Positions 1 to 6,532 of a stretch of 7,343 bases of DNA are shown one piece after another. Below the pieces are notes generated by a model that was not told the DNA's origin, did no database searches, and worked only from the letters and a program-made list of their open reading frames with translations. Source of the DNA: Candidatus Methylomirabilis sp. GTDB taxonomy: Bacteria; DYJV01. Numbering within the stretch: position 1 is the stretch's first letter; every line of letters starts with the position of its first letter. The stretch covers positions 1-7,343 of the forward strand of contig DYJV01000089.1 in NCBI GenBank assembly GCA_020722945.1, read 5' to 3'. Both the position numbers and the translations under genes were made by a program.

Positions 1-25
1 AATATAGAGTTGTATTCTATCATCA

Positions 26-1030
26 CTATTTAACTTCCTGAACATATTCAAATCTTAAAATGTACCAGCGTAAACCACTGCTTATAATATTTTTAATATC
101 CGAGTATGTAGGCTTCCATTGTAATTTTTTCATAATCTTTTCATAGGAACCAATCAATATTTCTGGGTCACCAGCTCTTCTACTACCAATTTTGTATTTT
201 ACTTTTTGGCCAGATAGTTTCTCAATCTCATTGATAACATCTCTCACACTAAAGCCTACACTATTGCCAAGGTTAAAACACTCTGAGCTCCCACCACTTC
301 CCAAGTATTCTAACGCCAATTTGTGAGCAAGAGCCAAGTCATAAACATGTATATAATCCCTAATACATGTACCATCATATGTGTCATAATCATCACCAAA
401 AACAGTTAAAACATAATCACTTTCATATGCGGCTTTTATCGCCAGGGGGATCAAGTGCGTCTCTGGGTCATGTAGCTCACCGAGCTCTCCATCAAAATCT
501 GCTCCTGAAGCATTAAAATACCGCAGTGCGACATATTTGAGACCATATGCCAAATCGTAGTCTTTTAATATTTGCTCTATCATAAATTTTGTTTTGCCAT
601 AAGGATTTATTGGATTTTGTGGATGCTCCTCTGTTATTGGAAGTGATTCAGGGATGCCATATGTGGCACATGTAGATGAAAAAACAATTTTTTTAACTCC
701 AAATTCAAGCATAGTGTCGAGTAAATTTAGTGTCCCAACTACATTGTTTTGATAGTATTTCTGAGGATTACCAACAGACTCTCCAACATACGCATACGCT
801 GCAAAGTGAACAACAGCATCTATTTTATATTTTGGGAATATGCTTCTCAGACTATTTTTATCTAATAGGTCACCTTGTTCAAAAGTACCCCATTTTACAA
901 ACTCTCTATGTCCATATACTAAATTGTCAAAAATAATAGTATTGTAGCCAGCATTTGATAAAAGTTTATTGGTATGACTGCCAATATAGCCTGCACCTCC
1001 TGTAACCAATATGTATTTTTGACTCATCAT
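26..1030 (-). CDS. galE: UDP-glucose 4-epimerase
   Basis: An NAD-dependent short-chain dehydrogenase/reductase that interconverts UDP-glucose and UDP-galactose in the cytoplasm. Its 334 residues are the usual length for the family. Visible marks are the NAD-binding GGAGYIG (11-17), FDNL at the end of the second strand (34-37), GDLLD (53-57), HFAAYAYVGESV (75-86), FSSTCATYG (117-125) carrying the Ser/Thr of the active site, and the catalytic YGKTK (Y144, K148). LRYFNASGAD, the IRDYIHVYDLA segment and RRAGDPE (284-290) complete the substrate-binding half. By eye, the position matching E. coli Tyr299, which restricts the enzyme to non-acetylated sugars, is Leu292, so activity on UDP-GlcNAc cannot be settled. 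Two tandem ATG codons (1030, 1027) are possible starts; the gene begins one base after the DUF4422 stop. In this operon it probably feeds UDP-Gal both to the GT8 domain and to Glf. The stop is TAG at 26-28. Confidence 0.95.
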   Translation of the reverse strand: MMSQKYILVTGGAGYIGSHTNKLLSNAGYNTIIFDNLVYGHREFVKWGTFEQGDLLDKNSLRSIFPKYKIDAVVHFAAYAYVGESVGNPQKYYQNNVVGTLNLLDTMLEFGVKKIVFSSTCATYGIPESLPITEEHPQNPINPYGKTKFMIEQILKDYDLAYGLKYVALRYFNASGADFDGELGELHDPETHLIPLAIKAAYESDYVLTVFGDDYDTYDGTCIRDYIHVYDLALAHKLALEYLGSGGSSECFNLGNSVGFSVRDVINEIEKLSGQKVKYKIGSRRAGDPEILIGSYEKIMKKLQWKPTYSDIKNIISSGLRWYILRFEYVQEVK

Positions 1031-1031
1031 A

Positions 1032-1802
1032 TTACTCTTGAATCAAGGCTATATTCTGCTCTCTAATCAAAATATTGTGCCTACTTTTTAAAATATGCAA
1101 GTATATATTAAGTATCCTCTCCCCCATAAAGCCCAAAACTTTATACTGATAGAGCTTTAACTTACTAAAATCTATATTTTTTTCCATCTCTTCACAAATA
1201 GTGAACAAAAACTGCATATAATCACAAAAGATCTCTTTTCTCATGATAAACATATTGTAATAATGTACACTACGAATAGATCTAGACTCATCAATCATGC
1301 CACTCCACTCTGGATAGAGCTTCTTGGCAGTTTCGATCATTAAGTCAAAATACTCTATCGGATGAGATACCTCATATTGAGACTCAAGAGTAGCACTTCT
1401 ATACACCTCTGCCTTTGGTAATATAATATCATATCCAGCAATAGAGTCGTATATTGCTTGCTCATCCCAGAGGAGATGTTTTTTTGTCTTATGCTCATGT
1501 AAAAAGTTTGGTATCTCTATAATTTCTCTTGTATCGTTTTTGGCAAACGATAGATATCTTCTATAGTGAGCTAATCCAACATACTCTGGAAGTTCTACAT
1601 TTTTCCAGATCCAATATAGCAGTGTCAGCTCCGCATATTTTCTATTTTTATTAGAAATATTGACACCAGTATCGTCACCATCCAAGCCAAGGTCAACGCT
1701 GCTGATCGCCTTACCAACTTGCATAGGCACAAAAATATCATTTTCCACTAAATGAAATGGTCTATGATACGCTACAAAAATTTTTACTTTGCTACTATTC
1801 AA
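1032..1802 (-). CDS. DUF4422 (GT111-type) glycosyltransferase, probable galactofuranosyltransferase
   Basis: A 256-residue protein covering essentially one DUF4422 domain. Visible marks are the start KIFVAYHRPF (7-16), FVPMQVG (24-30), the GDDTGVNISNKN stretch (42-53), the tyrosine/glutamate segment YAELTLLYWIWKN (56-68), HYRRY (79-83), DIILPK, NMFIMRKEIF and the C-terminal GFMGER (224-229). This is the family order from end to end, so the protein looks complete. Established knowledge: the DUF4422 domain of Klebsiella WbbM was shown to be a galactofuranosyltransferase and founded CAZy family GT111. With glf and galE in this operon, UDP-galactofuranose is the likely donor here too, which is inference from family plus context. 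The TTG start overlaps the upstream stop (TTGA) by 4 bases and has a GGAG 8 bases upstream, indicating coupled translation with the GT8-containing gene. No transmembrane segment is seen; it should act on lipid-linked glycan in the cytoplasm. Linkage and acceptor are not readable from sequence. Confidence 0.88.
   Translation of the reverse strand: MNSSKVKIFVAYHRPFHLVENDIFVPMQVGKAISSVDLGLDGDDTGVNISNKNRKYAELTLLYWIWKNVELPEYVGLAHYRRYLSFAKNDTREIIEIPNFLHEHKTKKHLLWDEQAIYDSIAGYDIILPKAEVYRSATLESQYEVSHPIEYFDLMIETAKKLYPEWSGMIDESRSIRSVHYYNMFIMRKEIFCDYMQFLFTICEEMEKNIDFSKLKLYQYKVLGFMGERILNIYLHILKSRHNILIREQNIALIQE
1035..1039 (-). promoter_or_regulatory. Weak ribosome binding site AAGAG for galE
   Basis: On the minus strand AAGAG lies 4 bases before ATG 1030 and 7 bases before the directly following ATG 1027. 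The spacing slightly favours the second ATG, which would give a protein one residue shorter (MSQKYILVTGG). Confidence 0.45.
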
Positions 1803-4276
1803 TAAACATTCTCCAGCCTAACGGTCAGCTTTCCGCACTCTAGTATTTTTGGATTTACTTTTTGATATTTGCCAAAAACAATAGCCTCGACATCACTAAT
1901 ATGAATCTTTATAAACTCATCTGTCGAAACAACTGGTATACCGTTGTAGTTATCTGAAAAATTGTCATCAATAATTACACCGATACTGCAATTCATATTT
2001 TTTTCCACAAAAGCTATTGTTAGTTTCCCAGACATTCCAAGTCCGAAAACAGCTATACTTCTAGCATTCTCTAAGTTTACATATCCTTCAATCTTTTCCC
2101 TAAAAGCTTCAAATGTATCATCATATAATTTTTTTACTTTTTTATAGAATGGTGTTTTTTTCAAATACAACCAAAAATAATCATCAAGTGGTACTTTACC
2201 CTTCCAAGGCTTCAGATGATGTCCTGCGTAGTGGATTATAAAAGGATTTGACATGCTGTTGTGGTATTTGCTATAGTCAGATTCACCGACATGTCTCATG
2301 ATATCATCATATTGCACTATTACATTCCATGCTGCATCCAAAAAGTTGACATTATTTTTAAAATATAGATTTAATATATCTTGATCTACGGCATTAAACT
2401 CTTTTTGCTCGTAAAGCTGAAGCATTTTTGACTCAAGCCCCGCACTCCTGATCTTTTTAAGATTAAACACCATCACGCCGGCATTGAAATAGTTCATTAT
2501 GGCATCAGCACTGAGGCCTACAGAAGATAAATACTCATCATACCTAGCTCCGCCAAAACGCTCTGCGACTTTTGAGCCATTTTTTATCATGAGTCTATAT
2601 GTCAGGTCTATACAGACAGCAGCATAGGTCTCTCCCAGATCTACACCTTGTAGCTCTGACAAATCTTTAAGGACTATCGTGTCTGGATCAACATACACAA
2701 CCTTTTCATATGAGGGCATTAGTGAGCCAAGTTTTAGTCTAAAAAAAGTAGATTTTGCAAAGTGACTATGAACAGCGTCTTTTTTTTCAAAGCCAATCTC
2801 GCCCTCAAAAAATCTCAGACTAAAATTATCTTTTGCGTCTACAATCTGACATAGTTTGTTTTCATTTTCTAGGCTTATGTTGTCTGCCAAAACAACAATG
2901 TCATAAAAATAATCTTTGCTTGAATTATCAGCTATAGACGCCAAACAAGCCCCAAAATAAGGAGCGTAGTTATCATCAAAAGCAGTAACTATACTCACCA
3001 CCTTTCGCCCATCCAAAACAAATGTATCTAACTGCGAAATACATCCGGTCTCTATCTTGTTGGATACAGATAAATACTCAAGCCAACGGAGTGTTTTTGT
3101 GCCAAAAGCATCTTCAATGGTATCGTCTTGCGATGACCGTTTAAGCACTGAAGCCTTTGAGTTGAAAAAAATATAACCATCTTTCAAGCATCTATAGAGA
3201 TAACCACTGTTAAATACATAATTTTTGAGTATTTTAGTTACAGAGTCAATGACCACATCGCTATTCGCGACCAGCATCCAGTCATCTCCACTAAAACTGT
3301 TCGCATATAGTTCTTTTAAGTTGTTTACTATCGTAATTGACCTTGGAAGAATATTTTTGTTGCTCTCTGAGATACGAAGACTCTGGTCATGCATATAAGG
3401 TAATGCCTCATCTATGACTTCATGCTCATTTGGGTCATAATGATCTACATCAAAAATTTCATATTTACCTTTTTTAAATTTTGGACTGTTCATCTCTTGT
3501 AGTTTTTGAGCCCAAAATGGCGACATATCATCTACCTCTTGTCTCGCATCTCTTTTTGGTGCTGGCAGACAAGCACTGCAATACTCACACCAGTTGAGCT
3601 GCTCTTTAAAGTCCTCTGGTTTTCTATTCCACCAACCCTTTTCGATCTTCCAACCACCAGGACCTTTAAACAAATAATCAAGTGCAGCAGCTACTTCACA
3701 GAAAAATGCACCCTTTGGCGTAATTGATGCACTCCAATATTTTTGAACCCAACAATCATCACGAAGCTTGTACCACTCTTCATCTGGTATGCCAAGCTCT
3801 TTTCTAGTCAGCATCAAAGTTTGATGAAAGCTGGGATTGATATGGTCGTTTAGGGCTTGATAACTATACGTCTTTTGAATCACCTCGAAATGTTTGTAAT
3901 AGTTTCTACCAACAGATGACCAAAGTCCTCTTTTTGTATGTTTTGGGTCTTCATAATTGAATACATTTTCCACCACATAACCTACAAAATCTTTTGTTGG
4001 ATTTTTAAACTCATTTTGCACTTCACCGTTACCAAAATTTTCTCGAAAATAGTCAGAAAATTTTTCAAACTCAGGATGAAGCGTAGGCTCACCACCCATG
4101 ATGCCAACAGTACCCTGAAAGCCCTTCATAGAGTCTACGGCCTGCTTAAATGTGTCAAAGTCCATAAAAAAAGGTTCTTCATGATGACCGCAAAAGCGGG
4201 TACAATTAGAACAACTGAGACTACATGCATTAGTAATCTCTATCTGTATTATGTTCATATCTTTTGGCGATTTCAA
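1799..4276 (-). CDS. Radical SAM - family 8 glycosyltransferase fusion protein with C-terminal Rossmann-like module
   Basis: An 825-residue protein with four regions. (1) About 1-245: radical SAM domain, with the CxxxCxxC cluster site at C18, C22 and C25, an extra C29, the SAM-binding GGEP at 61-64, and later cysteines C175, C193, C230, C233 and C236. The C193 plus CxxCxxC arrangement looks like a partial SPASM/twitch auxiliary Fe-S site. (2) About 246-424: region I cannot assign. (3) About 425-715: GT8 retaining glycosyltransferase, with VVSIVTAFDDNY, the metal-binding YVDPDT (D530, D532), FNAGVMVFNL, DQDILN and a closing HYAGHHLKPW (682-691). (4) About 738-825: Rossmann-like module with AVFGLGMSGK, IIDD and GIPVV. 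GT8 enzymes in such clusters usually transfer galactose or glucose from UDP donors, and galE in this operon supplies UDP-Gal. The radical SAM part implies reductive cleavage of SAM and modification of a substrate, but which one is unknown. The TTG start is chosen because AAAGGA lies 6 bases upstream. The stop overlaps the DUF4422 start by 4 bases. Domain calls are firm; the function as a whole is inference. Confidence 0.88.
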   Translation of the reverse strand: MKSPKDMNIIQIEITNACSLSCSNCTRFCGHHEEPFFMDFDTFKQAVDSMKGFQGTVGIMGGEPTLHPEFEKFSDYFRENFGNGEVQNEFKNPTKDFVGYVVENVFNYEDPKHTKRGLWSSVGRNYYKHFEVIQKTYSYQALNDHINPSFHQTLMLTRKELGIPDEEWYKLRDDCWVQKYWSASITPKGAFFCEVAAALDYLFKGPGGWKIEKGWWNRKPEDFKEQLNWCEYCSACLPAPKRDARQEVDDMSPFWAQKLQEMNSPKFKKGKYEIFDVDHYDPNEHEVIDEALPYMHDQSLRISESNKNILPRSITIVNNLKELYANSFSGDDWMLVANSDVVIDSVTKILKNYVFNSGYLYRCLKDGYIFFNSKASVLKRSSQDDTIEDAFGTKTLRWLEYLSVSNKIETGCISQLDTFVLDGRKVVSIVTAFDDNYAPYFGACLASIADNSSKDYFYDIVVLADNISLENENKLCQIVDAKDNFSLRFFEGEIGFEKKDAVHSHFAKSTFFRLKLGSLMPSYEKVVYVDPDTIVLKDLSELQGVDLGETYAAVCIDLTYRLMIKNGSKVAERFGGARYDEYLSSVGLSADAIMNYFNAGVMVFNLKKIRSAGLESKMLQLYEQKEFNAVDQDILNLYFKNNVNFLDAAWNVIVQYDDIMRHVGESDYSKYHNSMSNPFIIHYAGHHLKPWKGKVPLDDYFWLYLKKTPFYKKVKKLYDDTFEAFREKIEGYVNLENARSIAVFGLGMSGKLTIAFVEKNMNCSIGVIIDDNFSDNYNGIPVVSTDEFIKIHISDVEAIVFGKYQKVNPKILECGKLTVRLENVY
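1811..1814 (-). promoter_or_regulatory. Ribosome binding site GGAG for the DUF4422 gene
   Basis: On the minus strand GGAG lies 8 bases upstream of TTG 1802, inside the end of the upstream fusion gene. No ATG or GTG lies in frame before the conserved KIFVAYHRPF, so this site decides the TTG start. Confidence 0.7.
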
Positions 4277-4282
4277 ATTGAA

Positions 4283-4288
4283 TCCTTT
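4283..4288 (-). promoter_or_regulatory. Ribosome binding site AAAGGA for the radical SAM-GT8 gene
   Basis: On the minus strand AAAGGA lies 6 bases upstream of TTG 4276 and 24 bases upstream of the next in-frame candidate, ATG 4258. The spacing favours the TTG start, although the ATG form (starting MNIIQIEI) also gives a family-like N-terminus. The site begins on the last base of the preceding gene's stop codon. Confidence 0.7.
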
Positions 4289-5403
4289 CAGGCAAATAAA
4301 TAGCGAATATAAATTCTTAATAAAATTTTAGCCTTTTTATATTCTTTGCAAAGTACAAGCCAAAAAATCAAAAAAGGTATTTTTTCATGCAAGTTGTCTA
4401 TAAACAAAAAGTAGAAACCTTCCAAACCTAAGTTCTTCATTTCCCTATAAAAACCTATCAGATGATATGCAATAAATTTTTTGTCTTTTACACCATAAAA
4501 ATCAGTATATTTAAAAAAATTTTTATATTTAACTATTGACTTTTGAAAATAGGAAGAAAAATTTTCACCTTTAGAAAAAAAAGAGTATACTCCGTGAATA
4601 AAACGAAAATAAAATAAGGTAAAATATTCCTTATATTGTCTATTAGTTTTGAGACCATTCGCTCTCAATATCTCATAAATACCTTCAACTACATGGTAAC
4701 TTTTTTCTATGTATTCAGCTTTTTTTTGCATGGTAGCGGAATTTGTATTCTTTTGATTATAAAAATAAATGTAATCAGATATTAATGCTACCTTTTTTGA
4801 CAGCAATAATTCATTAAAATTGGTTATTACATCTTCATACAATCCATTATCATGCTTGATAGAATTATCCATAATAAAGCTTTTCTTTATAATTTTTCCC
4901 CATGGTTCAGTGGGTAACCACATATCATTATTAAAAATTTGGAAGTATCTTCCCCATATTTCATCATCTTTAAGGAGCATATATTCATTTTTATAGTTAC
5001 CCAGAAAAGTATCTTTTTCAATATTTTTATCTTCATAACACCATACTGAGTTTGCAATTGCAATATCAGCATCATCCTTTTTTATTGCCAACAATAGCTT
5101 TTCTATATAATCATTGGTAAATGAATCATCAATATCAATATATGCTATATACTTTCCATTGGAATTTAAAAAACCTGTATTCCTGGCACATCCCTGACCC
5201 ATATTCTGTTTATGTTCAAAGTAATGAATTCTTTTATCCATATCAAGATAAGGAAAAATCAATTCTTTTGATCTGTCAGGAGAGGCATCATTAACTACTA
5301 TAACTTCGAAATCTTTAAAGGTTTGGGAAAAAATCATTTTAATAAATTCATCAATATAGGCTTCAGCATTATAAACAGGTGTTATTATACTTACTTCAGG
5401 CAT
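4288..5403 (-). CDS. Glycosyltransferase family 2
   Basis: An inverting GT-A glycosyltransferase of 371 residues, predicted to transfer a sugar from a nucleotide donor to a lipid-linked glycan intermediate. Visible marks are the N-terminal VSIITPVYNAEAYI (4-17), VVNDASPD (36-43) for nucleotide binding, QNMGQGCARNTG (66-77), the metal-binding YIDIDD (88-93), EPWGKIIKKSFI, and an LYEDV motif, whose acidic pair usually holds the catalytic base. The last ~45 residues are rich in aromatic and aliphatic residues with interspersed lysines and arginines, which fits peripheral membrane attachment rather than a clean transmembrane segment. The start ATG at 5403 overlaps the glf stop by 8 bases, so translation is probably coupled; only a weak AAAG lies upstream. 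The gene is clearly more AT-rich than its neighbours (15-28% GC in 60-base blocks counted by hand, against 37-50% in blocks of the flanking genes), which suggests separate acquisition. Donor and linkage cannot be assigned. Confidence 0.9.
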   Translation of the reverse strand: MPEVSIITPVYNAEAYIDEFIKMIFSQTFKDFEVIVVNDASPDRSKELIFPYLDMDKRIHYFEHKQNMGQGCARNTGFLNSNGKYIAYIDIDDSFTNDYIEKLLLAIKKDDADIAIANSVWCYEDKNIEKDTFLGNYKNEYMLLKDDEIWGRYFQIFNNDMWLPTEPWGKIIKKSFIMDNSIKHDNGLYEDVITNFNELLLSKKVALISDYIYFYNQKNTNSATMQKKAEYIEKSYHVVEGIYEILRANGLKTNRQYKEYFTLFYFRFIHGVYSFFSKGENFSSYFQKSIVKYKNFFKYTDFYGVKDKKFIAYHLIGFYREMKNLGLEGFYFLFIDNLHEKIPFLIFWLVLCKEYKKAKILLRIYIRYLFA

Positions 5404-6532
5404 TGGCTATATCTTTACTGAAAATTTCCAAAGCTCTCTCGACCGCCTGATCCATGTTGTAGTATTTATACTCTCCAAGCCTGCCAGCAAAAATTACACT
5501 ATCATTGTCTTTTCCCAAAGACCTATATCGCTCGTATAAAGCTTGATTTTTGCTATTTGGCACTGGGTAGTAAGGATCATTTATACCCAGTTTAAACTCA
5601 CATGGATATTCGTAAGAGACAACGGTATTTGCTGACTTTTCTTTCAAAAAATATTTATATTCTGTTATCCTCGTGAAATCAAAATTATTCGGGTAATTAA
5701 CTTGTGTGCAACGCTGAAAAAACTCACTGCCATAAGTCACAAAATCAAAATCCAAACTCCTATATGGCAATGCACCAAACTTGAACTCATAAAATTCATC
5801 TATCATACCTGTATATATTATTTTTTCATACTTGTTAGTATCAGTTAATTTTTTGTAGTCGCATTCAAGCCTTACTTCTATAAGGGGGTTGTCCAACATT
5901 TTCTCTATCATTTTGGTGTATCCGCCACTTGGAATTGCTTGATATTTATCTTGAAAGTAGCAATTATTTCTGCTTGATACAAATGGAACCCTAGATAATA
6001 CCGACCTGTCAAGCTCTGATGGCTCAATCCCCCATTGCTTCACAGTATAACCAACAAATACCTTTTCATAAATATATTCAGCAAGAAAATTTAACTCTTT
6101 ACTCTCTAAAAGCTCCAATATGGAAACAGATCTTGAATACCCATATTCTTTGATAATTTTTTCCTCAAACTCTTCGCAAATGGCTTTTGGAAATAGCATA
6201 TTTAGAGAGTTGAAATTAAATGGCAACGGAATATTCTGTCCGTCAACCATTGCTTCTACCTTATGAAAATATGGTTCCCATTTTGTAAACTGCGATAAAT
6301 AGTCCCAAACTTTCTGTGAATTTGTATGAAATGCATGTGGACCGTATTTATGTATAGTTATGAAGTCTTTGTTCTTGTAATCATAAATATTGCCAGCTAT
6401 ATGAGCTCTTCTATCGACTATCAAAACTGGTTTTTTCAGCGTATTAGCTATCCTCTCAGCAATTACAACGCCAGTGAGCCCGCATCCAACTATCAAATAC
6501 AATTCTGCAACCCGTTTAGATAATTTCTCCAC
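5396..6532 (-). CDS. glf: UDP-galactopyranose mutase
   Basis: This flavoenzyme converts UDP-galactopyranose to UDP-galactofuranose, the donor for galactofuranosyltransferases, in the cytoplasm. The 378 residues match the usual family length. Visible family marks are the FAD-binding YLIVGCGLTG (12-21), a HIAGN (44-48, the common HxGGN region with Ala in place of the first Gly), KYGPHAFHT (62-70), YTVKQWG (162-168), a YQAIPSGGYT segment, an FTRITEYKYF segment carrying the conserved Arg, and the C-terminal GRLGEYKYYNMDQ (350-362). The start is uncertain. The longest form begins at GTG 6532, overlaps the upstream gene by 40 bases and adds ten residues before the usual N-terminus. A TTG at 6502 would give a typical start (xYLIVGCG) with a 10-base overlap. 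Neither has a clear Shine-Dalgarno at good distance. It overlaps the next glycosyltransferase gene by 8 bases. With galE in the same operon, it implies a galactofuranose-containing glycan. Confidence 0.95.
   Translation of the reverse strand: MEKLSKRVAELYLIVGCGLTGVVIAERIANTLKKPVLIVDRRAHIAGNIYDYKNKDFITIHKYGPHAFHTNSQKVWDYLSQFTKWEPYFHKVEAMVDGQNIPLPFNFNSLNMLFPKAICEEFEEKIIKEYGYSRSVSILELLESKELNFLAEYIYEKVFVGYTVKQWGIEPSELDRSVLSRVPFVSSRNNCYFQDKYQAIPSGGYTKMIEKMLDNPLIEVRLECDYKKLTDTNKYEKIIYTGMIDEFYEFKFGALPYRSLDFDFVTYGSEFFQRCTQVNYPNNFDFTRITEYKYFLKEKSANTVVSYEYPCEFKLGINDPYYPVPNSKNQALYERYRSLGKDNDSVIFAGRLGEYKYYNMDQAVERALEIFSKDIANA

Noticed and set aside
4-20. Possible terminator hairpin after galE (ATAGA / TCTAT)
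   Set aside because: The stem is only 5 A/T-rich pairs with a 7-base loop and no following T-run is visible in the minus direction. Too weak to call.
3542-3760. Full SPASM domain in the radical SAM protein
   Set aside because: Only C193 and a CxxCxxC (C230, C233, C236) are clear. The complete seven-cysteine SPASM pattern is not visible, so I describe it as a partial SPASM/twitch-like site.
3938-4303. Plus-strand open frame of 121 codons opposite the radical SAM region
   Set aside because: It lies entirely antisense to the conserved radical SAM coding sequence, its translation is rich in Phe, Lys and Thr without recognisable motifs, and no ribosome binding site or gene context supports it. 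The shorter plus-strand frames at 730-936, 1962-2147, 3506-3727, 6326-6523 and 6768-7031 were rejected for the same reason.
4887-5075. Second minus-strand frame inside the GT2 gene
   Set aside because: It is an alternate frame within a gene with a full set of GT2 motifs, with no family features of its own.
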